Assembly: GCA_024643795.1 (NCBI GenBank) | Contig: JAHEMF010000004.1 | Coordinates: forward strand, 35,850 to 99,849 | From: Bacteroidota bacterium | GTDB lineage: Bacteria; Bacteroidota; Bacteroidia; AKYH767-A; OLB10 | DNA length: 64,000 nt | Direction: 5' to 3' | In this document: positions 27,912 through 35,534 of the stretch, piece after piece | Position numbering within the stretch: position 1 is the stretch's first letter | Layout: every line of letters begins with the position of its first letter | Position numbers and translations under genes: made by a program | The notes under the pieces: generated by a model | What the model was told of the DNA's origin: nothing | Databases searched by the model: none | Seen by the model: only the letters and a program-made list of their open reading frames with translations

Positions 27912-28919
27912 CTATAAAAATTGCTCCTTTTTCATATTTAGCCAGCTAAGAGCGCTGCCGTGAAACAGCAACTCTGCAGTATGCTCATCAAATCCGGTAT
28001 CAGCTATCAATTTACCTGGCTGAAGCTCTCCTAATGGAAATGGATAATCAGTACCTAATGCTATCTTCTCCGCACCTATCAATTCAATCAGGAATTTCAG
28101 CATCTGTTTATCATGTACCAATGAGTCAAGGTAGAATTTGCCGATATAATCTCTTGGGTTCACATTATTATCAATAGCTACCAAATCAGGACGACAATTG
28201 AAACCATGTTCGATCCTTCCTATTGTTGAAGGGAATGAACCTCCTCCATGAGCAAATGCTACCCGAAGTTCCGGCAATCTTTCAAAGATGCCGCCAAAGA
28301 TCATTGAACACATTGCAAGAGATGTTTCAGCTGGCATTCCAACCAGCCAGGGAAGCCAGTATTTCTGCATTTTCTCCTGTCCCATCATATCCCAGGGATG
28401 TACAAAGATCGCCGTGTTTAGACGCGAGGCAGCTTCAAAAAAGGGAAAGAGCTCAGGTGCGTTTAAATTCCAATCGTTAACATGCGACCCGATTTGCACC
28501 CCTTTGAGGCCAATCTTAACACATCTCTCTAATTCAGCAATAGCAAGTTCAGGATCTTGAAGCGGAATAGTTCCCAAACCAATAAATCGTTTCGGATGAT
28601 TTTTTACTATCTCAGCTATATGATCATTCAGAAACATTGACAGATCCAAACAATCTTTCGATTTGGCCCAGTAGCTGAACATCACCGGAATGGTGGATAG
28701 TACTTGAACATTAATTCCATGATCATCGCATTCGTGCATCCGCACATCCGCATCCCAGCAATTCGACTCTATTTCTCTGAAAAACTTATCCCCTTTCATC
28801 ATCCTTGCACAACATGATTTATGATGATCCAGATGAATGAATTCACCATAACCAAACCGGGATGCCCAGTCAGGCATCTTTTCAGGAATGATGTGGGTAT
28901 GTATATCTATCTTAAGCAT
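27912..28919 (-). CDS. 2-amino-3-carboxymuconate-6-semialdehyde decarboxylase (ACMSD)
   Basis: A 335-residue amidohydrolase-superfamily decarboxylase. Zinc ligands HxH are His7 and His9 (DIHTHI), with the later HPWDM His and GTDYPFPLG Asp; the ACMSD-specific HGGGSFPST and WCD/WDADVRMHECD segments are present. It decarboxylates ACMS to 2-aminomuconate-6-semialdehyde, diverting it from quinolinate. The 3-hydroxyanthranilate dioxygenase that makes ACMS is encoded at 32997. Convergent with nothing; the next minus gene is the glycine-zipper gene after 109 bases. Confidence 0.93.
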   Translation of the reverse strand: MLKIDIHTHIIPEKMPDWASRFGYGEFIHLDHHKSCCARMMKGDKFFREIESNCWDADVRMHECDDHGINVQVLSTIPVMFSYWAKSKDCLDLSMFLNDHIAEIVKNHPKRFIGLGTIPLQDPELAIAELERCVKIGLKGVQIGSHVNDWNLNAPELFPFFEAASRLNTAIFVHPWDMMGQEKMQKYWLPWLVGMPAETSLAMCSMIFGGIFERLPELRVAFAHGGGSFPSTIGRIEHGFNCRPDLVAIDNNVNPRDYIGKFYLDSLVHDKQMLKFLIELIGAEKIALGTDYPFPLGELQPGKLIADTGFDEHTAELLFHGSALSWLNMKKEQFL

Positions 28920-28994
28920 TCAACAGAAAATGTAAATCACGATGCATACCACTACAAGTCTGCACTTGCTGTAGCATGATTAGTGCTTATAGTA

Positions 28995-30557
28995 TTATAT
29001 ATCAAATTTGATCCCTTGAGCCAAAGGCAATTCTGTGCCAAAGTTGATAGTATTGGTTTGTCGACGCATGTATATCTTCCAGGCATCTGACCCTGATTCA
29101 CGTCCACCACCAGTATCTTTTTCACCGCCAAATGCACCACCAATCTCTGCTCCTGAGGTTCCGATATTAACATTTGCAATGCCACAATCAGATCCCTGAT
29201 GTGACAGGAATGCTTCTGTTTCAAGCATATTTTTCGAAAATATTGAAGAAGAAAGCCCTTGAGGTACATCATTTTGTAATGCTATCGCTTCTTCAATTGT
29301 TGAATATTTTGTCAGGTATAAAATGGGTGCAAAAGTTTCTTCCTGTACTATATTAAAATGGTTTTCAACTTCTGCTATGCAAGGAACCACGTAACAGCCT
29401 GATTCATACCCCTCTCCATTCAACACATCACCCCCATGAATGATTTTTCCTCCTTCTTTGATGATCTCATCCTGAGCTTTCGTAAAATCATTTACAGCAT
29501 TGGCATCTATCAATGGACCAACTAAAGTGGAAGAGTCCAATGGGTGACCAATTCTCACAGCTCTGTATGCATTGACTAACCTTTCTTTGAAAGCTTCATA
29601 AATACTGTCATGAATGATAAGTCTACGTGTAGACGTACACCGTTGTCCACATGTGCCTACAGCACCAAACAATACGGCCCGGAGTGCCATTTCCATATCC
29701 GCCTCAGGAGTGATAATTATCGCATTATTTCCTCCAAGTTCAAGCAAACTCCTTCCTAATCTTTCACCGACAATCTTTCCCACCCGACGACCCAACTTGG
29801 TAGAACCTGTAGCTGATATCAGCGGCACACGTTTATCTGATAGAAAATTGTCGCCAATATATTTTGATCCTCCTGCCAATAAACAAACCGTCCCTTCCGG
29901 CACATTGTTCGCTTTCAATACATCCTCAATTATCTTATGTGTTGCTATGGCACACAGCATTACTTTTGATGAAGGTTTCCATACCACTGTATCTCCACAT
30001 ACCATTGCCATCATCGCATTCCATGACCACACCGCAACAGGGAAGTTAAATGCGCTTATTACACCAACAATACCAAGTGGATGATATTGATCATACATCC
30101 TGTGACTAGGCCTTTCACTATGCATTGTAAACCCGTGTAACTGTCTGGAGAGGCCCACAGCAAAGTCGCATATATCTATCATCTCCTGAACTTCACCTAA
30201 ACCTTCTTGATAAACTTTACCCATTTCATATGAAACCAGCAGTCCTAGATCCTTTTTATGTTTTCTTAATGCATCACCGATCTGCCTTACCACTTCACCT
30301 CTTTTAGGTGCAGGTACCATTCTCCATTTTACAAATGCTTCTTGTGCTTTGGTTATAATAAATTCATAGTCTTCCTGAGTGGCTTGTTGGATAGATCCGA
30401 TGAGCTGGCCATCGGCGGGAGAAATAGAATCAATATTTTCTCCTTTGGTATCAAGCCATTTTGTACCCGTAGATGCGCCTTTATTCACCTTATCAACTCC
30501 CAGCCTTTTCAGAGCTTCAGATACCCCAAATTCGTTTGCAATTGCAGATGTTGTCAT
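28995..30557 (-). CDS. Aldehyde dehydrogenase of the ALDH7 type (aminoadipate-semialdehyde / piperidine-6-carboxylate)
   Basis: A 520-residue ALDH. The N-terminal FGVSEALKRLG and SISPADGQLIG, the nucleophile segment CGQRCTSTRR, LELGGNNAII and the ending GGAFGGEKDTGGGRESGSDAW are the antiquitin/ALDH7 signature. The family oxidises alpha-aminoadipate semialdehyde in lysine catabolism. Its place between two kynurenine-pathway genes suggests shared use of the locus or a relaxed substrate, which is inference. 75 bases separate it from ACMSD downstream. Confidence 0.9.
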   Translation of the reverse strand: MTTSAIANEFGVSEALKRLGVDKVNKGASTGTKWLDTKGENIDSISPADGQLIGSIQQATQEDYEFIITKAQEAFVKWRMVPAPKRGEVVRQIGDALRKHKKDLGLLVSYEMGKVYQEGLGEVQEMIDICDFAVGLSRQLHGFTMHSERPSHRMYDQYHPLGIVGVISAFNFPVAVWSWNAMMAMVCGDTVVWKPSSKVMLCAIATHKIIEDVLKANNVPEGTVCLLAGGSKYIGDNFLSDKRVPLISATGSTKLGRRVGKIVGERLGRSLLELGGNNAIIITPEADMEMALRAVLFGAVGTCGQRCTSTRRLIIHDSIYEAFKERLVNAYRAVRIGHPLDSSTLVGPLIDANAVNDFTKAQDEIIKEGGKIIHGGDVLNGEGYESGCYVVPCIAEVENHFNIVQEETFAPILYLTKYSTIEEAIALQNDVPQGLSSSIFSKNMLETEAFLSHQGSDCGIANVNIGTSGAEIGGAFGGEKDTGGGRESGSDAWKIYMRRQTNTINFGTELPLAQGIKFDI

Positions 30558-30636
30558 TTGATATTTGTTTTTTATTCTTTAATGTAAATTTACAAATTAA
30601 TAGTAGTCCCTATTTGGGGAACTGGCTCAAGTAGAC

Positions 30637-32079
30637 TCAGAGCTTTACACAAATATTTTTTTCTTCAGTGAAGAAATCGAGTGCTTCAAAGCCTCCTTCA
30701 CGCCCTACTCCAGATTGTTTCATGCCACCAAATGGTGTTCGCAGGTCACGCAACAGCCAGCAATTTATCCAAACGATGCCACTATGCAGCTTTGAGGCAA
30801 CTCTGTGAGCTCTCTTGAGATTCTGTGTCCAGATGATAGAGGCAAGTCCGTATCGTGTACTGTTTGCATACCCTAAAACTTCTTCTTCTGAGTCAAAAGG
30901 CATGATTGTAACTACCGGACCGAAAATCTCTTCCTGGTTAGTTCGACAATTATATGATAATCCTTCAATGATGGTAGGTTCTATATACCAACCACCAGAC
31001 AATTTACCATCCAGTTGGATTTTACTGCCACCGCATAACACTCTTCCGCCCTCTTCTTTTGCCAGAGAAATATATGAAAGAATCTTTTCATAATGCTGTT
31101 TGGAAACAATGGCACCTACGCGTGTATCGGGCTCGAGCGGGTCACCTACTTTCAAACCTTTTACACTTTCAACAAAGGCCCTGACAAAACTGTCATAGAT
31201 ACTTCTTTCTACAAACATCCTTGATCCGCATAAACATATTTCCCCTTGATTGGAAAATGCAGAATGAACAGATGTTTTAACCGCATCTGCAAAATCACAA
31301 TCTGCAAAAATTATATTCGGGTTCTTCCCTCCCAATTCAAGACTTAGTTTTTTGAACATGGGTGCTGCAACTCGGGATATTTCCTCGCCGGTTTTGGTAC
31401 CTCCTGTAAAAGATATAACAGGTATGTCTTTGTGTGAAGTTATGGCTGAACCTACTTTTGGTCCGGTACCGTGAATAATGTTCAACACTCCGGCAGGTAA
31501 TCCGGCTTTGATACATAACTCCGAAAGCAGAAAAGCCGTCATTGGGGTTATCTCAGAAGGTTTTGCCACCACACAGTTCCCTGATGCAAGGGCAGGAGCT
31601 ATTTTCCATGTAAACAAATAAAGTGGAAGATTCCAAGGAGATATGCAACCTGCGATCCCGATGGGATGACGAAGTGTATAATTGATTGCCGTATCTTCCA
31701 TAGCATGTGCAGCAGTATGATTATGTAGAATACCAGTAGCATAAAACCTGAAATTGTGTGACGCCCTGGGGATATCAACGATCTTTGCCAATTTAAGTGG
31801 CTTGCCATTATCAATGGACTCTGCTAATGCAAGTTGTTCAAGGTTATCATCAATCAGGTCGGCGATCTTAACTAAAATTTTTGAGCGCTCACTTGCAGGT
31901 GTAACGCTCCATGCAGGGAATGCTTTTTCGGCAGCTTTTACAGCGAGCTCTACATCCGCTGAATCACTATCAGGAATCTGACTATATACTTCTCCAAAGG
32001 CTGGGTTGTAGTTGTCGAAATAATTCCCAGACTGAGGAGCTATTAATTCTCCTCCTATATAATTCATTAATTTTTTCAT
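30637..32079 (-). CDS. 2-aminomuconic-6-semialdehyde dehydrogenase (ALDH8-like)
   Basis: A 480-residue aldehyde dehydrogenase with WNLPLY (the oxyanion Asn), FTGGTKTGEEIS, LELGGKNPNII and the nucleophile in NQGEICLCGSRMFV. The EICLCGSR form is typical of AMSDH/ALDH8A1. It oxidises 2-aminomuconate semialdehyde to 2-aminomuconate. The upstream SDR stops 13 bases before it, and ACMSD, which supplies the substrate, lies in the same cluster. The call rests on family resemblance plus location. Confidence 0.87.
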   Translation of the reverse strand: MKKLMNYIGGELIAPQSGNYFDNYNPAFGEVYSQIPDSDSADVELAVKAAEKAFPAWSVTPASERSKILVKIADLIDDNLEQLALAESIDNGKPLKLAKIVDIPRASHNFRFYATGILHNHTAAHAMEDTAINYTLRHPIGIAGCISPWNLPLYLFTWKIAPALASGNCVVAKPSEITPMTAFLLSELCIKAGLPAGVLNIIHGTGPKVGSAITSHKDIPVISFTGGTKTGEEISRVAAPMFKKLSLELGGKNPNIIFADCDFADAVKTSVHSAFSNQGEICLCGSRMFVERSIYDSFVRAFVESVKGLKVGDPLEPDTRVGAIVSKQHYEKILSYISLAKEEGGRVLCGGSKIQLDGKLSGGWYIEPTIIEGLSYNCRTNQEEIFGPVVTIMPFDSEEEVLGYANSTRYGLASIIWTQNLKRAHRVASKLHSGIVWINCWLLRDLRTPFGGMKQSGVGREGGFEALDFFTEEKNICVKL

Positions 32080-32092
32080 GGTTTCAGTTTAC

Positions 32093-32884
32093 TTATAAAC
32101 AACCTGTTCTGCCACCATCCACCGGAACATTGATCCCTGTGATATATGAAGCCATTGGTGAGGCCAAAAATAAAACAGCTGCTGCGACCTCTTCAGGTTT
32201 GGCAAATCGTCCTATGGGTATCTCTGCTAGCATTTCCCTGCTTACATCTTCCTCTGATTTACCAACCCTATCAGCTTTTGCCTTTAACAATGAACTAAGC
32301 CGGCCGGTAGCGGTAGCACCGGGTAACACATTATTTACAGTGATCCCGTTTGCTGCTACTTCTCCTGCAAGAGTCTTTGACCAGTTTCCTACAGCCGCTC
32401 TCACAGTGTTAGAAACACCTAAACCCTTTAGCGGTTGCTTTACAGAAGTTGAAATAATATTTATTATTCGTCCATACCCTTCCTTTTTCATACCGTCTAA
32501 TAAAGCTGTTGCCAGAATATGATTGCACAACACATGCTGCTTGAATGCAAGTTCAAACTGAGAAACTTCTGCTTTTGCTATTGGTCCACCCGGAGGCCCT
32601 CCCGTATTGTTTACTAATATGTTTATAGTAATTCCTTTTTGCAAATAGGCTTTTATCGCCTTTTCAACCTGCTCAGGATGATTAAAATCTGCTTCTATGT
32701 AACTGTGATGTTGTCCAGCTTCAGTACTTAATGTAGCGATTGCCTTTTGCAGGGATTCCGGGTTTCTGGCCATCAATATTACCTCTGCACCATTTTCTGC
32801 TAATTTTTGGGCTGTCGCAAGGCCGATCCCCTGTGACGAACCTCCAACCAATGCACGTAATCCTTGTAATTCATTATTCATCAT
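32093..32884 (-). CDS. SDR-fold protein with altered active site
   Basis: A 263-residue classical-length SDR. Cofactor binding is GGSSQGIG (14-21) with NNTGG at 92-96 and Ser145 present. The catalytic Tyr-x-x-x-Lys is replaced by Ser158-Asn-Thr-Val-Arg162 (in GVSNTVRAAV). It belongs to the FabG-like branch in which this SN..R form recurs, so it may use a different proton donor or not be a dehydrogenase. First minus-strand gene of the kynurenine cluster, divergent from HAO over 112 bases. A real role in the pathway is unproven. Confidence 0.8.
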   Translation of the reverse strand: MMNNELQGLRALVGGSSQGIGLATAQKLAENGAEVILMARNPESLQKAIATLSTEAGQHHSYIEADFNHPEQVEKAIKAYLQKGITINILVNNTGGPPGGPIAKAEVSQFELAFKQHVLCNHILATALLDGMKKEGYGRIINIISTSVKQPLKGLGVSNTVRAAVGNWSKTLAGEVAANGITVNNVLPGATATGRLSSLLKAKADRVGKSEEDVSREMLAEIPIGRFAKPEEVAAAVLFLASPMASYITGINVPVDGGRTGCL

Positions 32885-32996
32885 GCAAAGATAAGCCTTA
32901 GGTATGGCTTGGTATAGAATCTTAAGGATTTTTCATAAATTGTGAGGCACTTTAATTTATTAGTTATTAAATATATAACCTTAAAAATCCAATATC

Positions 32997-33515
32997 ATGC
33001 CCATAACTGCACCTTTCAACTTTAAAAAATGGATCGATGAACACCGTGACCTGCTTAAACCACCTGTTGGCAACCAGGTAGTTTATGCTCCTGATCAAGA
33101 CTTTATTGTAATGGTTGTTGGTGGTCCAAACTCAAGAAAAGACTTCCACTACAATGAAACTGAAGAATTCTTTTATCAACTGGAAGGCGATATAACTGTA
33201 CGCATAATGGAAAATGGCAAACCAAGAGATATAGAAATAAAAGAGGGTGATGTTTTTCTACTACCTGCAAAAACACCGCATTCACCACAAAGGGGCCCGA
33301 ACACCGTAGGACTTGTCCTTGAAGTTCAAAGACGAGGCGATATGAGAGACGGCTTTCAATGGTACTGTGAAAAATGCAATACACTTTTACACGAAGAGCG
33401 ATTTAAACTGGAAGATATAGTTAAGCAGCTTCCAGGAGTAATGGAAGCATTTTATTCAGATGTTAAAAAAAGAACTTGTAAAAGCTGTGGCGTTGTTATG
33501 GAGCGCCCTAATTAG
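32997..33515 (+). CDS. 3-hydroxyanthranilate 3,4-dioxygenase
   Basis: A 172-residue cupin. The catalytic iron ligands are His51, Glu57 and His95 (DFHYNETEEF and KTPHSPQRG). The C-terminal rubredoxin-like site CEKC (124-127) and CKSC (161-164) marks the bacterial form. It opens the ring of 3-hydroxyanthranilate to give ACMS, the ACMSD substrate. Starts with ATG at 32997. The stop region overlaps the hflX stop by 4 bases in convergent orientation. Genes kmo and kynU are not in the window. Confidence 0.95.
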   Translation: MPITAPFNFKKWIDEHRDLLKPPVGNQVVYAPDQDFIVMVVGGPNSRKDFHYNETEEFFYQLEGDITVRIMENGKPRDIEIKEGDVFLLPAKTPHSPQRGPNTVGLVLEVQRRGDMRDGFQWYCEKCNTLLHEERFKLEDIVKQLPGVMEAFYSDVKKRTCKSCGVVMERPN

Positions 33516-34714
33516 TTAAGTGGCCGATCACCTGATTGAGGATACATTTTAAAATGAATCGCAGAAACTTCGTTTAGCAATATCTTCCTCAATTCATTCA
33601 TGTTTTGGTTTTTATAGGCAGAAATAAAAACTGCATGTGAATTTGTTCGTGACATCCATGTACGCTTCCATTCCGCAAGTGATATATTTTCCCTTGCCAC
33701 AGGTGTCAGATCATCTTCAGCCTTTTCAACATACCTGAAGGCATCTATCTTATTGAATACGATGATTGCCGGTTTTTCGCCAACTCCTAATTCCTGTAAA
33801 GTTTCATTCACTACACGAATATGTTCTTCAAAGTTTGGGTGACTTATATCAACCACATGCAACAATATATCTGCCTCCCTAACCTCATCAAGTGTTGATT
33901 TGAAAGACTCCACAAGGTTATGAGGCAGCTTTCTGATAAACCCTACGGTATCTGACAGCAAAAACGGAATTCCCTCCAGTACCACTTTCCGCACTGTTGT
34001 GTCCAGTGTTGCAAAAAGCTTGTTCTCTGCAAAAACATCGCTTTTGCTAAGTGCATTCATCAAAGTAGATTTACCTACGTTCGTATAACCTACAAGTGCA
34101 ACTCTTACAATATTCTCCCGCTGCTTGCGTCGGGTAAGATTCTGCTTATCTATCTCTTTTAATTTTTCTTTTAGTCGCGCAAGCTTATCCCTTATTACAC
34201 GCCTGTCTGTTTCAATCTCCGTTTCACCGGGACCTCTTAATCCTATACCACCTCTTTGTTTTTCAAGGTGGGTCCACATTCTTGTTAATCGTGGTAACAA
34301 ATATTGATATTGAGCCAACTCAACTTGGGTTCTCGCCTGTGAAGTCCTGGCACGTTTTGCAAAGATGTCAAGAATGAGATTTGTTCTGTCCATGATTCTA
34401 CAGCCCAGTTCCTTTTCAAGATTTCTTATTTGACCGGGCGTTAGTTCATCATCGAAAATGGCTATGCTTACTCCATTTTCTTTTACAAAACTGATGACCT
34501 CATGCAATTTTCCCGACCCCAAATAATACCTTGGGTCAGGTCTTGTCAGCTTTTGGGTAAAACGTTTTATCGTATCAGCTCCTGCAGTCTCTGCAAGAAA
34601 TGCCAGCTCATCAAGATATTCATTAGTGGTCTCAATGGCTCCTCCTTGAGGGATTACAGAAATTAATACAACCTTCTCTACAACAGGAGAAGTACTGATA
34701 GTCTTTGATGGCAC
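33512..34714 (-). CDS. hflX: GTPase HflX
   Basis: A 400-residue ribosome-associated GTPase that splits stalled 70S ribosomes. The N-terminal HflX domain (DELTPGQIRNLEK), then GLRGPGETEIETDRR, then the G domain with VGYTNVGKST, DTVGF and NKID. The start is GTG at 34714, reading PSKTIS next. A promoter-like box lies 22 bases ahead. Confidence 0.95.
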   Translation of the reverse strand: MPSKTISTSPVVEKVVLISVIPQGGAIETTNEYLDELAFLAETAGADTIKRFTQKLTRPDPRYYLGSGKLHEVISFVKENGVSIAIFDDELTPGQIRNLEKELGCRIMDRTNLILDIFAKRARTSQARTQVELAQYQYLLPRLTRMWTHLEKQRGGIGLRGPGETEIETDRRVIRDKLARLKEKLKEIDKQNLTRRKQRENIVRVALVGYTNVGKSTLMNALSKSDVFAENKLFATLDTTVRKVVLEGIPFLLSDTVGFIRKLPHNLVESFKSTLDEVREADILLHVVDISHPNFEEHIRVVNETLQELGVGEKPAIIVFNKIDAFRYVEKAEDDLTPVARENISLAEWKRTWMSRTNSHAVFISAYKNQNMNELRKILLNEVSAIHFKMYPQSGDRPLN

Positions 34715-34735
34715 TGCTTAGAAATATATTCTACA

Positions 34736-34743
34736 CAAATGTA
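34736..34743 (-). promoter_or_regulatory. TACATTTG -7 box before hflX
   Basis: The minus strand reads TACATTTG, exact to TAnnTTTG, 21 bases before the GTG. It sits inside the short inverted repeat CTACA-caaa-TGTAG (34731-34744), which might be a binding site. Confidence 0.5.
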
Positions 34744-34795
34744 GTGTGCAAAAAGTTACGTTGTCTTAGATTCACAAAAGATAATTGTCATTGAT

Positions 34796-35419
34796 CTATT
34801 CAGCCATAGCATGAACGTAGTTGCCTACAGCCTCGATCTGGTCAGCAGACAGGATCTTGCTATAAGGGATCATTGCATTTTTACCATTATTGATTATTGT
34901 GATCTTATCATCCAATGAAAGTTCTGAAGCCGTAAGATCCTTTGCTCCACTTAATACACCTCTACCATCCATGCCATGGCAATGAGAGCATTGTTCAGAA
35001 AAAATCTTTTCTCCCACTTGCTCAGAAGCCACTCCTTCATAGTCAGAAACCATACTTGCCATTTTAAATGTAGGGCTCTTTGTTTCCGAGATCCCATAAG
35101 CATAGATCAGTAAAACAAGTGAAATTAGCGCCAAAACCTTGTTTCCCTTTTTAAAGGCAACAACCGCTAATGGGATCGAAGCCAAAACAACTAGTATCTT
35201 TACATACAACCAGCTGCCTACATTCCCGGTGTTATATGCAAGATATATTCCGGTGGCCAGAAACAAGGTACTAATGATCATTTCAGGCACTTTGATCTTT
35301 TTAGAAAACCCGGCCAATTTATCTGTTGACGAAAAGAACAACAATATTGTCTTTATCAGATAGATCAGTAAAAACAACATCACCATTAAGGTGTGGGTAT
35401 GGAGCATTCCTGTATACAT
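34796..35419 (-). CDS. Membrane-anchored cytochrome c with SirB/CopD-like 4-TM region
   Basis: A 207-residue protein. Four membrane spans (about 11-30, 44-62, 69-89, 95-110) start with MYTGMLHTHTL, whose His residues recall the SirB/CopD heme-copper group. A flexible link leads to a monoheme c domain with CSHCH at 144-148 and a later IPY Met-x-x-y ligand (AMIPYSKIL). It likely passes electrons at the inner membrane. Nothing else of a respiratory complex is encoded next to it. The 4-TM unit fused to one heme c is less usual than either alone. Confidence 0.8.
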   Translation of the reverse strand: MYTGMLHTHTLMVMLFLLIYLIKTILLFFSSTDKLAGFSKKIKVPEMIISTLFLATGIYLAYNTGNVGSWLYVKILVVLASIPLAVVAFKKGNKVLALISLVLLIYAYGISETKSPTFKMASMVSDYEGVASEQVGEKIFSEQCSHCHGMDGRGVLSGAKDLTASELSLDDKITIINNGKNAMIPYSKILSADQIEAVGNYVHAMAE

Positions 35420-35486
35420 GGCTTCTTGGTTTTAGTACGTGACAAATATATTAATCACAACCATACCTTCTTTACTTAAATTTAGG

Positions 35487-35500
35487 AGGTCATTTGACCT
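35487..35500. promoter_or_regulatory. Palindrome AGGTCA-TT-TGACCT
   Basis: A perfect 6-2-6 inverted repeat between the divergent cytochrome (ATG 35419) and amidohydrolase (ATG 35535) genes. Its size and place fit a regulator operator. A -7-like TAAATTTA overlaps its left edge (35477-35484). No regulator gene is adjacent, so the partner is unknown. Confidence 0.4.
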
Positions 35501-35534
35501 AAAATGGGTAAAATTGCAATTCACACTTAATATA

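Noticed and set aside
35439..35534. Upstream start for the tandem amidohydrolase
   Set aside because: The added 32 residues precede a clean signal peptide and cover the palindrome region.
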